From Cephalotus follicularis (Eukaryota; Streptophyta; Magnoliopsida; Oxalidales; Cephalotaceae): a stretch of 64,000 nt of DNA. Made by a program: the position numbers and the translations under genes. A model generated the notes under the pieces. It was not told the origin of the DNA. It searched no databases and saw only the letters and a list, made by a program, of their open reading frames with translations. Positions 11,019 to 22,501 of the stretch are shown here, in pieces. Position 1 is the stretch's first letter, and the number at the start of each line of letters is the position of its first letter. Location: positions 1-64,000 of the forward strand of contig BDDD01005858.1 of the NCBI GenBank assembly GCA_001972305.1, read 5' to 3'.

Positions 11019-12985
11019 TGTAATGCCCAGAATTTCCATCCATTGTATTATTGTAATTTCATTATAATTAAATGATAAATTAATGAAATGATGGATTTTC
11101 CAACCTTGTATTATAGAATTTTGAGTAAAGAAGGTTAAAGGTTGTTGTTTTGATTGAAAATGTGAAAATTGGCCTAAAGCGTCTGTTGACTTTTTGTCTC
11201 AATCCTAAGTTTTAATGATTACATATTTGTATTTAGCATTGTTACTTTCTGTGCAAGTAAAAGATAAACAAAATAAGAAAGTGCAGAAATTGATCAAAGC
11301 GCCGACGGTCTCAAAGAAAGCGTCAGCGGTTTGGACCAAGGCATCAACGCTTAAGGAGCTTGCATCAGCGGTTAAAAACAGTGACTTGAGGAATCAGTTG
11401 AAGAACTCAAAGCGGCGACGCTCAGGAGTAAAGCGTCAGCGCTTTATGCAAACAGTTGACTCCCAGATAAAAGTGCCAGCGGACTAAACAAGAAATTTCA
11501 AATTCAACGCATAACGGTAACATAAGCATCGACGCTTTATGCGACACAGTCGATGCTTTGCGCAGCTGGAAAATTACCAATCACGTTTTAAAGAGCCGAC
11601 TTTGAAGCAACAACTTCCAAGACAACAAGCAACGGCTATAACACTTTCACCAACGGCTAGAATCAAAAGAATGCTATAAATACAAGTCAAGAATCAAGAT
11701 CAAAGGGACTTTTGCATAAACCATTTCAAGAGCTCAACTTTCATATCAAAGGAGAAAAACTTCTATTGTCAAATCCATCAAAGCTCAAGACTTGTAATCC
11801 TACACTTTCATATCCAACCTTTGAGAGGTTACTTTGTAAACACAAACCATCTTTACAAATCTTTCTTTGTAAAAAGGGTGTTAAAACCCTTAGTGAGAAT
11901 ATTGAGGGGAGTGAACCTTTGTAAGGTGTTTAGTTGATTTTCACCCGGAATCCAAAATCTAGTGTAAGGTGGTTTTCTTTTATTTGCACCCGCAAGCCGA
12001 AATCAAAGGTTGCTAGTGGTCTCTAGTGGAATCTCAAGGGGCTCTTGAAAAAGTGGACGTAGGCACGGATTTTGCCGAACCACTATAAAATCGTTTGCAC
12101 ATTTTCTAACTCTCTCTCTCTTTATTATTTGTAATTGTTTGATTGTTTTTGTGTGCTTGTTTATATTCATAGTTTAATTTGTCTTTTCCGCAAATAAATT
12201 TATTATCTAAAAGTTGCCACATTTAGGTTTTTCAGCGTCGACGCTTAGAAGTAAAGCGTCGACACCAAAGATCAATGTCGCGCATTAGACTCTTACTCGC
12301 AAAGCATTGGCGCCAAGAGATAGCGTCGTCGCCAAGGAGTACACAGGGTTAAGCGTCGACGCCAATGGTATAATCGGCGACGCTTAGACAGTTTGACAAC
12401 ACAAGTGTGTCAAGTGTCCACCATTTTCTTCAGAAAAGAAAGAAATAGGATGCCACTTGTGCGTCATGCGACCAAAAGGAAGAAAGAATGGGACGCTTGG
12501 ACGCCATTCAGGCCAAATACAGAAAGAATGTGACATGTGTGCGCACGCAGACTGATTAGAAAGAAAGAGAGAGGCACATGGTGCCATGCATGCGGCTGGA
12601 GAAAGAGAAAGAGAAATGCTGTGACATCCGTGTCCTTGTACGGTCTGTGTCTGTGAGCCTACGTGGCTTCCGTCTGTCTGTCTGTCTGTTAATCTGTTTT
12701 CTGGCATTCATGATATGCATCATGACATTATTTAAATTTTTACGATTTTATTCTGCTGGTTTTCTGCATAAGAAATTGATTTGTCTTTCCGTAAATTAAA
12801 TGATGTTTTTCTGAAATGACTGCTGATTCGGAAAAATAGCCCAAGTGGTATGTCCTAAATATCCAATTTCTGTCCGTAACGGTTAAATTCTGGGCAAAAA
12901 CCCAGTCCGTTTTGAGTTGTATATATATGAGAAAATGCAATTTTTGGCATTTTTATGCCTCTCTCTCTCATCTCTCCCGCTCGCG
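11019..12985 (+). repeat. Gypsy-1 3' LTR, split by a copia LTR and 3'-truncated
   Basis: Part one is 11019-11183. The copia solo LTR follows, then the host sequence resumes after the target duplication at 12240. This second part carries a cluster of GCGTCGACGC-like motifs (12235-12390), a tatatatatga TATA-like stretch (~12919) and a CT-rich start region, and ends abruptly near 12985 where the antisense ORF begins. The U5 end seen in the 5' LTR (6321) is absent. Confidence 0.6.
11184..12234 (+). mobile_element. Complete Ty1/copia solo LTR (1051 bp), TSD GCGTC
   Basis: It starts TGTTGAC and ends TTTTTCA, and is flanked by identical 5-bp duplications GCGTC (11179-11183 and 12235-12239). It contains the copia-type gtggacgtaggcacggat block (~12053) and a TATA-like gctataaataca (~11675). 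Its first 400 bp carry about a dozen GCG(T/C)C(A/G)(A/G)CGC-like motifs. No internal region remains, so it arose by LTR-LTR recombination. The short ORFs inside are not genes. Confidence 0.88.
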
Positions 12986-12989
12986 ATCC

Positions 12990-13808
12990 TCGAAGATAAT
13001 GGAGTTCACTTCCTCTGGCTCCAGAGCATAGAGCTTCACCAGGTCTACCTTCTCGGCTACAGACAAAATTGTCCTCTGATTGAGGCATTGGGTATCCAAT
13101 GAGTCGCACCACTGGCAGGGAGTGAAGCCAGAGAGGTTCCTAACAAGGAAATACCTCCCCTTGCAGCCCTTGACTAACTTTGTAGGGTCCACCAACAACT
13201 TATTAGCCTGACTAACGCGCGACTTGAAGTAATAGCCGTGCTTGCCTGGAGAAGCATTGATAGAATGGAACTCCTTGAATAGCCCCACCGTTGTGGGGTG
13301 TCTCCAAGAACTTCACCAAGAAACCTATGATGAAAGCCCAAGATTGAGCTTGAAGCAATGATGGGTGAATCTGGTAGTGTCTCAAAATTGCAATGGCAAA
13401 GGGCGGTATGGGAAGTCGCAGGCCATGCAACAGAGCATATTCAAACACCACAAAGAGGCCAGGTTTGCTTTCTGCGGCCTCCTTGAGATCTCGGGGAAGC
13501 AAGTATTCTAAACTCCTCAGGAAACAGTTCTTTTTTGCCAAACTCTTCACTTTGTCCCGAGAAAGCACACTCCTACCAAAGTGGGTCCTAAAAACTCGGG
13601 CCCCAGCCTCGGTAGAAGTGACACATGGGTCGCCCGTAGTGGCAACATCCATGTCCTCCTCGGCACCAAGAGAACGCTCGATGACAGTAACCTCTCCTAT
13701 CAGGTGGCGCACCAAATTTGGATCGGTTTCTTGTCTGGCGATTTGTTTAGTCCTGACCATTTGGATATTTGTGAAGAAGAGAGAGAGGGACAGAAGATAA
13801 GAAGCCAA
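12990..13808 (-). pseudogene. Tat-lineage antisense ORF, N-terminal two thirds (Transposase_28-like)
   Basis: Read from 13808 (ATG) leftward, or from the internal MVRTKQIARQ at ~13760. The first frame (198 codons to 13212) contains the family's central block: a cysteine/phenylalanine stretch, then EYALLHGLRLPIPPF, then QIHPSLLQAQSWAFI. A second frame (13288-12968) continues in order with the GCKGRYFLVRN signature, W, and VAEKVDLVKLY. The two frames overlap, so one frameshift separates them (near 13270-13290). The C-terminal part is missing where the Gypsy-1 LTR begins. This protein type is annotated as 'putative gypsy type transposon' and lies antisense between pol and the 3' LTR in Tat-lineage elements. 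The plus-strand PPT and LTR at 14276-14796 fit exactly. Its function is not known. Confidence 0.7.
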
Positions 13809-14292
13809 GAAAAACCCTTGGTTTACCCAAACAGATTTACAAGATCAACAGAATAACACACTTCACCTGAGATAATCGCAAGGAAGATTTGGGGAGAGAT
13901 TGATTTGAAAGCTGGGAAGGTTGAAAGATTTGAGAGAATGAAGGCTTTAAAATCTGAAGAAAGGTAAAGAGACTTCACCAAGAAGGAAAAGCAATTTAAA
14001 GAGCTCAAGATTGATTTCAGGTCATGCGATCTTTGCCAGGTTAAATGGTAAAGATGGGCCGATCAAATCATGTGCAGGAAACGAAGAGTTTATGCACAGC
14101 AATTGAAAAGACACAAGCGGAAAAATCGCTTCCTCTGCCACGTCATAATTAACGCCAGATTTGAGCCAAGAAGCAAGGCCCAAAAGACGAAGTAGTCCGC
14201 ATCATACATTACAGGTCTGCTTAAAAAATAATACTTCCTCAAATGGTCTTCTTTCTCTATTAAGCCTAGAAAATGAAGACTAGGGGGGCATA
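13809..14292 (+). other. Tat element 3' untranslated spacer ending in a polypurine tract
   Basis: There is no credible coding frame. A purine run gaagactagggggg (~14275-14288) sits four bases before the LTR start. This marks the plus strand as the element's sense strand and so shows that the neighbouring ORF is antisense. Confidence 0.6.
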
Positions 14293-14796
14293 TGATATGG
14301 GAAAATTATTGTATATAATAAAACCGTCACGTGTCCTCTGGAAAGACAGGGCAAGTGTTCTCTAGAGCTACAGACACGTGGTCGAGTGATTTGCAATCTG
14401 CAAAGATAACGCACAACATAACGCTCCGGCATCAAATAAGGGAAATGACGAGATACTCGGCCATTTTCTAAGGATACAATAATCATTTTCGCAAGTCAAG
14501 TAAGACAGTTACATCTAAGCATTACTATAAATACCGCAATCAAATACATTACACAGGTCGGACATTTTGAGACAAAAAAGAACCTTACTGTTTTCTTCAT
14601 TGTACACTGTCTGACTTAAGTATCGGAGAGTCCCCGGAAGTGAAACCTCCTGGACCTTCGACTAATTTGCTATTTGTGTGTAGGGAGGATCGTAAACACC
14701 TAACCTAATACCGTTCTCGGAGCATTCAATTCATTTTCCTCTACAAATCAAACACTTCCACGTAAGGGATTGTTTTGGTTAATTTTGACATCAACA
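14293..14796 (+). repeat. 3' LTR of the Tat-like element (TGATATGGGAAAA...CATCAACA family)
   Basis: It starts TGATATGGGAAAA and ends GACATCAACA. A tataaata box lies at ~14527 and a tgacttaagtatcggagagtccccgg block at ~14610, matching the cttgagcgtcggagtgtccccggg block of the LTRs at 32730, 34804, 43315 and 44402. So one LTR superfamily occurs at least five times in the window. Confidence 0.7.
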
Positions 14797-16980
14797 TATA
14801 TCAATCAACAATAAACCAGTAAAGAATACAAAATTTTATATGGAAAACTCAATCTGGGAAAAAACTACGAAAGAGATTATAAATCTATTATAAATACGGT
14901 TTAACCTTTAGTAACGTATATAAGTACATATATATATAGACAAAATAAACTGGTCTTAAATCAATCTAAGCCTCTTAATACAAGATATATCCAATTATTT
15001 ATTCAAAACTTAAAAGGGTAAGTGTAAGTTTTATTTTATTTTTTATTTTTTTGATAAAAGGGTAAGTATAAGTTTTTAAAGGACATGAAATGTAAGTTTA
15101 TTCAAACGGTCGTATATAATTTACTCTTTTAACAACTATTTTTAGGTGCGGCCGCTAAACAACAAGAATGTTGTGGTAAAATGCATATAAAAGACAAAAT
15201 TAAGAAAAAAATGTGATCTTGTCATCTTGAATCATCAATTGTACCATGTATCGTACAAAACCGCTGACATTACCAAATATGTAATTTGGAATCAAATGAA
15301 CTCCCTCGATACTTGTACTGTTGCCCAGAAATGAGCATCTCAATTATGGCATTTTCAGAATTTACCAAGGCTAACACCTTAGTTTCATCACAGTTGATAG
15401 TTGATATGAAATGCAATTTATATGTGAACTAAGTTAGATGAGTCATTTACAGACATATAACTTCATTTATTTATCAGTTTTGTGTCACACATAACACATC
15501 TCTTTCAAACATATTCAATATTAGAAGCTGTTAACTTAAATTTTTAAAGTGTAAAAATCACTTTATAATTCATCTTGAACATGATGTGTTATATATATTT
15601 ACAATCATATTTATATATCTGTTCTTTTATTGAGACAAATAATATAAATTCGTTTAATTGAGTATTGTTCTTGACGTAAATAGTAGATATTTTTTTTATT
15701 TAGTCAAAAAGTATACTTTTATTATACCACACAATTATTATTAAGCTTTGGTTATTTTCATGGATTTATCCGATATACCATTGAAGTCTTATACAAAGTA
15801 CTAAAATTTTTAAAATCTTGAAAGAGATAGTAATCTGGTATCAATTTCTTTGTAACGAAAACAACATAAAAATGGTCAAAACACCGTTAAAGCTGTTCAA
15901 CTGGTATTTCATGTTTGTGAAGTTCATCGTGGAGGACCCGTAGGTGAACACGTGTCAGCATATGATAGATCTAGCACAAATATGTAGACACGCCAGTCAC
16001 TATAGATTAGTTTAAGGGTATTGTAATAAATCCAAAGCCCATAACAGGATCTCGTGATTTGTAACTGTGAACCTTTTTTTTCTTCTAGTGAGATCAAATA
16101 GTCAAAACCCCATACGTTTATATATTTAACTTTCGACCTCAAGCATCAAAAGCAAAGGACCGTTGGATAAAGCGAATAAAAAGTGAATTTCCATAATTAC
16201 CCCTGCACGCATCTATGATCAAAACGTGATTTTTTTTTGTCATAATTAATAAAGTTGGGATATTGACTTTCACCTTTGAAAAGGAAACCTCCTCCACAAG
16301 GACCATAACTCCATACCATACCCCTCGAATCCGTCAAAGTAACCGACAAAAACCCCAATAAGTTTGATGAATAACATAACCCCATCTCATTGTACTATTG
16401 GCTATTACCTTTCAATCACATTAAAAGCCTTATGGACATTTTAGACCATAAATAAGGCCGTTAAGATATTATAGTAAAGTACAATAAAGCTAAAAGGTTC
16501 TATTTAATGAAAATCATAATCATTTAAAAAATTTGTTTGATATTCATACTTATGTTATCTTTAATATAAAATGGATTATAATGGGCACCCGAGGCAAGCC
16601 CAATCACTAAATTTTTTTAAAAAAAATGTTTTGACAGTTTAAATGTAATTTACATATTTAAAATATTTAAAATAATTCGATTGACTTGAAATTGATATTT
16701 ATTGTTTATATATATTAAATTAAACAGTTGGATTAATAAAAATACAAATAATTGAATAAAAAAATTTAGATTTTTTAAGTGTCCGATATATAATCACGTG
16801 ATCAAATATAAACTTGCTCCTTTTTTGAGTCAGTCTATTAGTCGGGCCCTCTAGGTTCGTGTTATTTTAAATCATGTTGTTGTGGCTTTATCATATTCGA
16901 TGACATTCGCTCTAAGACTAAAGCACGTCATTCGATGAATGCATTATATATTGTTATCATATTATAGAGAAAAACACATA
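14797..16980. other. AT-rich spacer, nothing recognised
   Basis: I see no credible gene, TIR pair or LTR here. The short minus-strand ORFs near 15924-16142 and 16197-16385 have no recognisable domain and are AT-rich chance frames. Confidence 0.5.
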
Positions 16981-16985
16981 AAAAG

Positions 16986-19732
16986 TGTCACGCCCCGAAC
17001 CGTGGGTTGTACTCCACGACTCGACACGTGGCAATCCATACAATCATCATCATCATTAACCATAAAAATTTAAAACTTAAATAAATCATAAACATAATCA
17101 TTTATTTAGTGTGTGGATATACAGACTCGGTTCGATACATTTAAAAATACACTGCTACAACCAGTAGAAAAAAAATAAATAAATACATAGTGTATTCCTT
17201 GCGAGTAAAACGCACCGTCGAGGAGAATGAACTTACTTTAACTTTATCCTTGGCGCTGCTGTGATGTGCCTCCACTACCTGTTCCTGAACCTGGCTCATT
17301 CAAAGGAATGGGTCAGCAACCTTGGGGTTGTGTAGGTTACCACATATACGGGCACATACCAGAGGAAACAACAATACAAGCAGAGGAGAAAATATAAAGC
17401 ACGCGTGTATACCATAAAACATCATATAAAGTCATCCTTTGTCCTCGGACTACTCTACTCAATCATACATATCAATCACTTTACAGAGGAGTCTAGTCTA
17501 GTCATCCTATGGTCTGGTCAATATGTAAGGTTCACCTTTAGGCTCACCTGCCCGCGGAATTCTCCTCCAGGTTCACCTGCCGAGCGGAATTCGCCATTTG
17601 CTCACCTGCTCTGGCAGTTCGCCCTTTAGATCACCAGCTTTGGCGGAATTCACCTTTAGGTTCACCATTAGGCGGATTCGCCCGAGGATCACCTGCCTCG
17701 TGGTATTCACTCCTTAGGTTCACCTGCTCGGTGGCATTCTCCTCAGTTGGGCTCACCTGTCTGGGATCATCCCTATACTTCTTTTACTATCCTCCTTTCT
17801 TTCCTTTTAATATTAGCATTTCATTCCTTAAGCTTGACCAGGGCATAACAGTGTGCATAGGGCCTTCCCATGCATTAGGCCCACGTCCGCATTACTTACA
17901 TGGCGCATGCATAGCAATATTCATCATGTAAATATCTACCCTGGGACGCATGCACATACAAAAACAATTTCCTTATTCTTTGTGGGCGCATGCGGAGCCA
18001 ACCCTCATTATATAACACTAGTCAGGGGACATATACATACTTAAGTGCATGCCCGGGGACAACTTAACACAGGAGCACATTCCAAGGTAAACATCCTTCC
18101 CATTATCGCCTGCCCGAGGACGTATGCATGTACATAAACCATATTTCCTTTCCTTACTTCTTGAGTGCATGTAGGAGATATACGCCAGGGGTAACGCATG
18201 CCTAGCATGCATGCATATTCGGCTCATGGCAAGGGACAACGTCCACGTTGGGTGTGAGCTTGGCTCGTGGCAGGGGAGGCTCAGGTGTATGGTAAATATG
18301 GCGCACTGCTTGGGAGCGTCTTTGGTCGCATGGAAGGGAGACACCAGGAGGCTTGCATAGCAGGGGTGAACCATGGATGGCTCCCCTGGCAGTGGCACCA
18401 CGGGTACGGCTTCCCGGTATCTCCTTCTCGGGCGTATATCTTCCCAAGCAGGGCTCCTCTGGCTTGTCATCCCAGCATGACTTCCCCGGCTTGTCACCTC
18501 AGGCTCATATCTCCCCCGGCTTCATCACCTCGGGCTCCTCTGGTATGGCTGCCCACACATCGCCACCTCTGGCGTTCGACCATGGCGCCTCAGGCACGGC
18601 ACCTCGGGCATCACCGCCTCAGGCACGGCACCTCTAACATCATTGTCATTCTTCCCAGGCGCATGCATAGTGGGTCCCGGCTCCTCGGGCGTTATGTATT
18701 TCAGGCCTTGGACGCATGATCTTTGCTCGCCGGCGTTGGAGATAGCTCGATGCCTACTGAGGAGGGCACGGCGAGTCGCCAGGCCTGGACGCCTGGTCAG
18801 GGGAGCTCGACTCCACCACGGCGTCTTTGCATGTGGCGTCACAGTACAACACGCATAGTTCGTGCATGCAGGGACAAAACGCCATGGAGGCTCAAACTGT
18901 CATCACAGTGTTTTGTAAGTGACGCCTACGTGCCTACGCAATGTAGGTGCAAGGATGCATGTGCCAGGGGACAAAGGCACATGTATTATGTCCTTAAATC
19001 AATCACGCACACATCAATTTATAAAACAACAATAAGAAAACCATAACACACCAACAAGCAAGCAATAAACACACAGCAAGCAACAATAAAACACATACAC
19101 AATCGCGCACACACACTAGCTGGTAGGAACTCGGACATGGAGCAACCTACCTGGAAGGTGGTTGAAAACGGAGATCGCCTTATCTGAACTTCCCTTTGAG
19201 CTGGGGTCTGCTACACTTTAGCTTTGCCAAATTCTCCTTCTTCCTTGTACAGTCCTTGCTCCCAGGGAATGTGGTATTTATAGGGATGGAGTGCAGAGGA
19301 CATGGGCTCACTTGGACAGCACTCATTTGTCTTCTACCTCCCACTCTCTCATTCTCTCGATTTCTCTGGAATAACTGTGCAAGATAAAATGGCTAAAAGC
19401 ATGTCTGAAGGGTCTCTTTCTCCTTTTATAATAGCTATTGGAAGAGTCTAGAATTTCATAGACTAAAACCAATGGATACAGGCCTTACCAGGTTTGGGCC
19501 AGCCTTCCCCCACTTGGGCCGAATTACACTTTCCACTTACAAGCCCAAAAATCCAATTACTATATTAAATTCAGCCAAATGAGAGTAACACAAACTCTTT
19601 AGCCCAAAGTCACAAATTATATTCCATTAAGATCCAAATATACTTCATAAAATTTCGTGCACAGCCCAAAAAGGAAGGAAATTAATTTATAAAGCCTAAT
19701 AATAATTTTTTATAATATTTAGGGTTTTTACA
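16986..19732 (-). mobile_element. Solo LTR of a Tekay-like gypsy element (2747 bp), TSD AAAAG
   Basis: Its plus-strand ends are TGTCACGCCCCG and TTTTTACA. Reverse-complemented, it ends cggggcgtgaca like the Gypsy-2 LTRs. Exact duplications AAAAG flank it (16981-16985 and 19733-19737). It shares with the LTRs at 28231-30157 and 59399-61911 the caaaggaatgggtcagcaacc block (~17300) and a run of ggttcacctgc..gcggaattc units (~17526-17760). It also has GC-rich gcatgc and ctcctcgggc clusters (17840-18830). The 100-160 codon ORFs within it are by-products of this GC-rich composition. Confidence 0.9.
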
Positions 19733-19737
19733 AAAAG

Positions 19738-21192
19738 TGCAATACGATAGCGCACAAAGTGTTCGTGCCCAGACCACCTGGTTTGCCTATTTAAATAACA
19801 AACTAGTATTATTTAATTAATAAATGACATTAACTATTATATTAGAATTAAAAAATATTAGTGTCAAGCAATATATTTGTTTTATTAAATCAAATCGTGG
19901 GTCACGAAATAATAGTAACATTCTAATTTTCTAAATCCTTCAAATCTTATGTATAAACGGACGTTCGTATGAAATAGCAAGTGTTTCATTATCAAAGTTT
20001 TATCAGTTAAACTATAGTAATACTATTGATCACAATTAATGTGACATCACAAGTGTATGGTAAATGAATTTGTCAATATATCATTGGTGTTTTTTTAAAC
20101 ACCATTAATGATGTTTTGACTTTTAATAAAATAATTATCAATAATATTTTGACAACTCATTTATGATACTACTCACTTATAATTAATAGCATTATTCGTT
20201 AAACTAAGAGTGGTTCATTAATCAATCAATGCATTTCAATATTCTCACTTATGAAGAGTTTTTCATATTCTCAAAGCATTTCAAGTAAGATGATATCATA
20301 AACTAGGATTATATTAAGTTAATCACTCAAATCATTCATATCATACTCAACGCAAGAGATTTGTGAGATCTCTAACCGGTTAACACCTTGGATATCTTAT
20401 GAAGAATTCATGTACAAAACAATTGTAACTTGATAATGAGCTTTCCAGATCTGAGCGCTACTATCCGCGTTGTGGATTTAACGGGATATTATGATAATAC
20501 TTGGCGGTCCAATATAAAATATCTTTGTTAGCATTATGTCAAGTATATTGTCAAATGATAAATATGCTCTCAATTTCCCTATTGGAATTGTCATTAAGAA
20601 TTTTTAAAGCCTCAACGACAGAAATTATTGTCACAACTCAAAACTTGTATATCAAAAGATAATTTTCCATAAAATTTGTAAATTTTGGGAGAAAGCTTTA
20701 CTGATAATTAATATTTGTACTCGATAATAAAAATTGTGACAGAAGGAGTATCACGTTGCACATTAAGAATGTCCCACACTTTCACTAAAAAAATTTGGAT
20801 AAGCCTATTCAAGAAAGGGATGAGGATAATAGAAGGGAGGTCTGCTTACATGTTTGTCGCATTGTTAGTTTGAGAGAGCATAAGTGCTAACTAAACTAAT
20901 ATAAACGAAAACCTATTACGAATGGTCCAATTACCATAAAACCACACAAAAGTCTTCCTCAATCCTCAATTAAGGGCATCATCACCATTTCACTCATAAT
21001 TCAACCCTTACAAGCTACCAGAGGCAGAGAGTCGTCACCAACGGTATCCAACAACACAGCTTCTCTCTCTAAAATCTTTCCTCCAAAAAACCTCATAAAC
21101 CCTCCTCAGCCTTTGTACACACACACAAAAACACTGACTGACTAACCTCTTCTTCAAAAAAAAAACACACAACAACATAGTTGACAAAAGAA
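19738..21192. other. AT-rich upstream region and 5' leader of the PUB8-like gene
   Basis: There is no coding feature. A small hairpin (ggtgttttttt/aaacacc, ~20087-20105) is visible. The 150 bp before the start codon are pyrimidine/CA-rich (ttctctctctctaaaatc, cacacacaaaaac), as is usual for plant 5' leaders. I cannot fix a transcription start. Confidence 0.4.
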
Positions 21193-22305
21193 ATGGCAAG
21201 CGAGTTACCAGACGATTTCAAGTGTCCGATTTCACTAGAAATAATGTCGGACCCGGTCATCCTCTCATCTGGTCACACTTTTGACCGCGCCTCAATCCAA
21301 CGGTGGCTAGACACCGGCCACCGTACCTGCCCAATTACCAAACTACCCCTCCCAAAAAACCCCTCCCTCATCCCCAACCACGCTTTGCGGAGCCTAATTT
21401 CCCATTATACCCTCATCACCCGTCCAAAATCACAGCCCTACCCTACATCCCACCCAACCCAACCACAGACCTACGCTCTCGTCTCCAAAACCTCCACGTC
21501 GGCATCCAAGCTCGACTCGCTCCGCCAACTCACCAAGCTCTCCAAACGCGACGCCGTTTTCCGCAAGCAACTCACCGAGTCGGGCGCCGTGTCGGCGGTC
21601 CTCAACTGTGTCAGCTCAGACGACTTACGTCTCAAGGAGAAGGCACTCTCTCTCTTGCTCAACCTCAGTCTGAACGACGACAACAAGGTGGGTTTGGTCG
21701 CCGAAGGCGTCATCGGGCGGGTCGTGGGCGCCCTCCGAGATGGGTCGCCCGACACGCGGGCCTTGGCGGCTACGTTGATTACTAGCTTGGCCGTCGTGGA
21801 CGTGAACAAAGCGACGATCGGGGCGTACCCGAATGCGATACGGAGTTTGGTTTCGCTGTTGAGAGAAGGGAAGAGCAGAGAGAAGAAGGAGGCGGCAACT
21901 GCTTTGTATACAGTGTGTTTGTTCCCTAATAATCGGAAGAAGGTCGTGGAATGCGGGGCGATTCCGTTATTGGTGGGCATTGCGGAGGATTCGGGGATGG
22001 AGAGGGCGGTGGAGGTGTTGGGTGTGTTGGTCAAGTGTAAAGAAGGGAGGGAGGAGATGGGTAGGGCTAGTGGGTTTGTTGGGGTTTTGGTGAGGGTTTT
22101 GAAGGAAGGAAGTGTGAGAGGGGTGCAATATGCGCTTTTTACCCTCTATTGTTTGTGTTGTTATAGTGAGGAGATTGGTTTTGAGGTTGAGAGAGAAGGG
22201 GTTTTGGAGATTTGTATCGGGTTGGTGGACGATGATAATGAGATTATTAGGAGAAATGTATCTAGCTTACTCCAAACTTTGCGCAAAAACCGGATTTTGG
22301 GGTGA
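21193..22305 (+). CDS. PUB8: U-box / ARM-repeat E3 ubiquitin ligase, PUB8-like
   Basis: An intronless 370-residue protein. The ATG at 21193 gives MASELPDDFKCPISLEIM; an in-frame TTG 12 bases upstream is not a plant start. The U-box spans about residues 6-78: CPISLEIM (11-18), DPVILSSGHTFDR (20-32), CPITK (46-50) and PNHALRSLI (61-69). These are the conserved U-box residues, which use salt bridges instead of zinc to bind an E2 enzyme (known). From about residue 100 to the end are Leu/Ala-rich armadillo repeats (e.g. LKEKALSLLLNLSL, KKEAATALYTVCLF), which bind the substrate. Order, length and the MAS.LP.DF start match the plant PUB8 class (374 residues in Arabidopsis). The gene is much richer in G+C than its surroundings and shows no lesion, so it looks functional. 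The substrate is unknown. Confidence 0.93.
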   Translation: MASELPDDFKCPISLEIMSDPVILSSGHTFDRASIQRWLDTGHRTCPITKLPLPKNPSLIPNHALRSLISHYTLITRPKSQPYPTSHPTQPQTYALVSKTSTSASKLDSLRQLTKLSKRDAVFRKQLTESGAVSAVLNCVSSDDLRLKEKALSLLLNLSLNDDNKVGLVAEGVIGRVVGALRDGSPDTRALAATLITSLAVVDVNKATIGAYPNAIRSLVSLLREGKSREKKEAATALYTVCLFPNNRKKVVECGAIPLLVGIAEDSGMERAVEVLGVLVKCKEGREEMGRASGFVGVLVRVLKEGSVRGVQYALFTLYCLCCYSEEIGFEVEREGVLEICIGLVDDDNEIIRRNVSSLLQTLRKNRILG

Positions 22306-22495
22306 TTTTCGTTGGTGGGTTATGGTGGAGAATGGAGCTGAAGTGAAAAAAGGTTCAGTTTAGCAGTGATGGGTCATTGTCTCTCGGTTATGGAGGTGAG
22401 TTGGGTTCCTTTTGGTTTATGGATTCTCGATGTAAAAAATAACAAAGAAAGATTAGATTTTTGTGGGGATTTTTTTTTGGTAGTTTGTACATTTG

Positions 22496-22501
22496 AATAA
22501 A
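22496..22501 (+). terminator. Poly(A) signal of the PUB8-like gene
   Basis: A canonical AATAAA lies 191 bases after the stop codon, following a T-rich stretch. Plant poly(A) signals are loose, so this is a likely site, not a certain one. Confidence 0.5.

Larger units (their letters stand above)
5191..12985 (+). mobile_element. Gypsy-1: decayed chromodomain Ty3/gypsy (Tekay/Del-like) retrotransposon
   Basis: Order on the plus strand: truncated 5' LTR (5191-6321), a tRNA-iMet-like primer site (6327-6338), gag, protease, RT, RNase H, integrase, a C-terminal chromodomain-like segment ending about 10973, a PPT (11008-11018) and a 3' LTR starting at 11019. The gag-PR-RT-RH-INT order defines Ty3/gypsy; the chromodomain after integrase points to the Tekay/Del chromoviruses (known). 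The 3' LTR is split by a copia solo LTR and cut off near 12985. The coding part carries many stops and cannot be functional. Confidence 0.85.

Noticed and set aside
1307-13808. One antisense ORF split by Gypsy-1
   Set aside because: The two fragments overlap over the GRYFLVR region and differ there at many residues, so they are from different elements.
18018-18842. Overlapping 70-160 codon ORFs on both strands
   Set aside because: They lie inside the GC-rich part of the solo LTR at 16986-19732, overlap each other in several frames and have no domain. They come from base composition.
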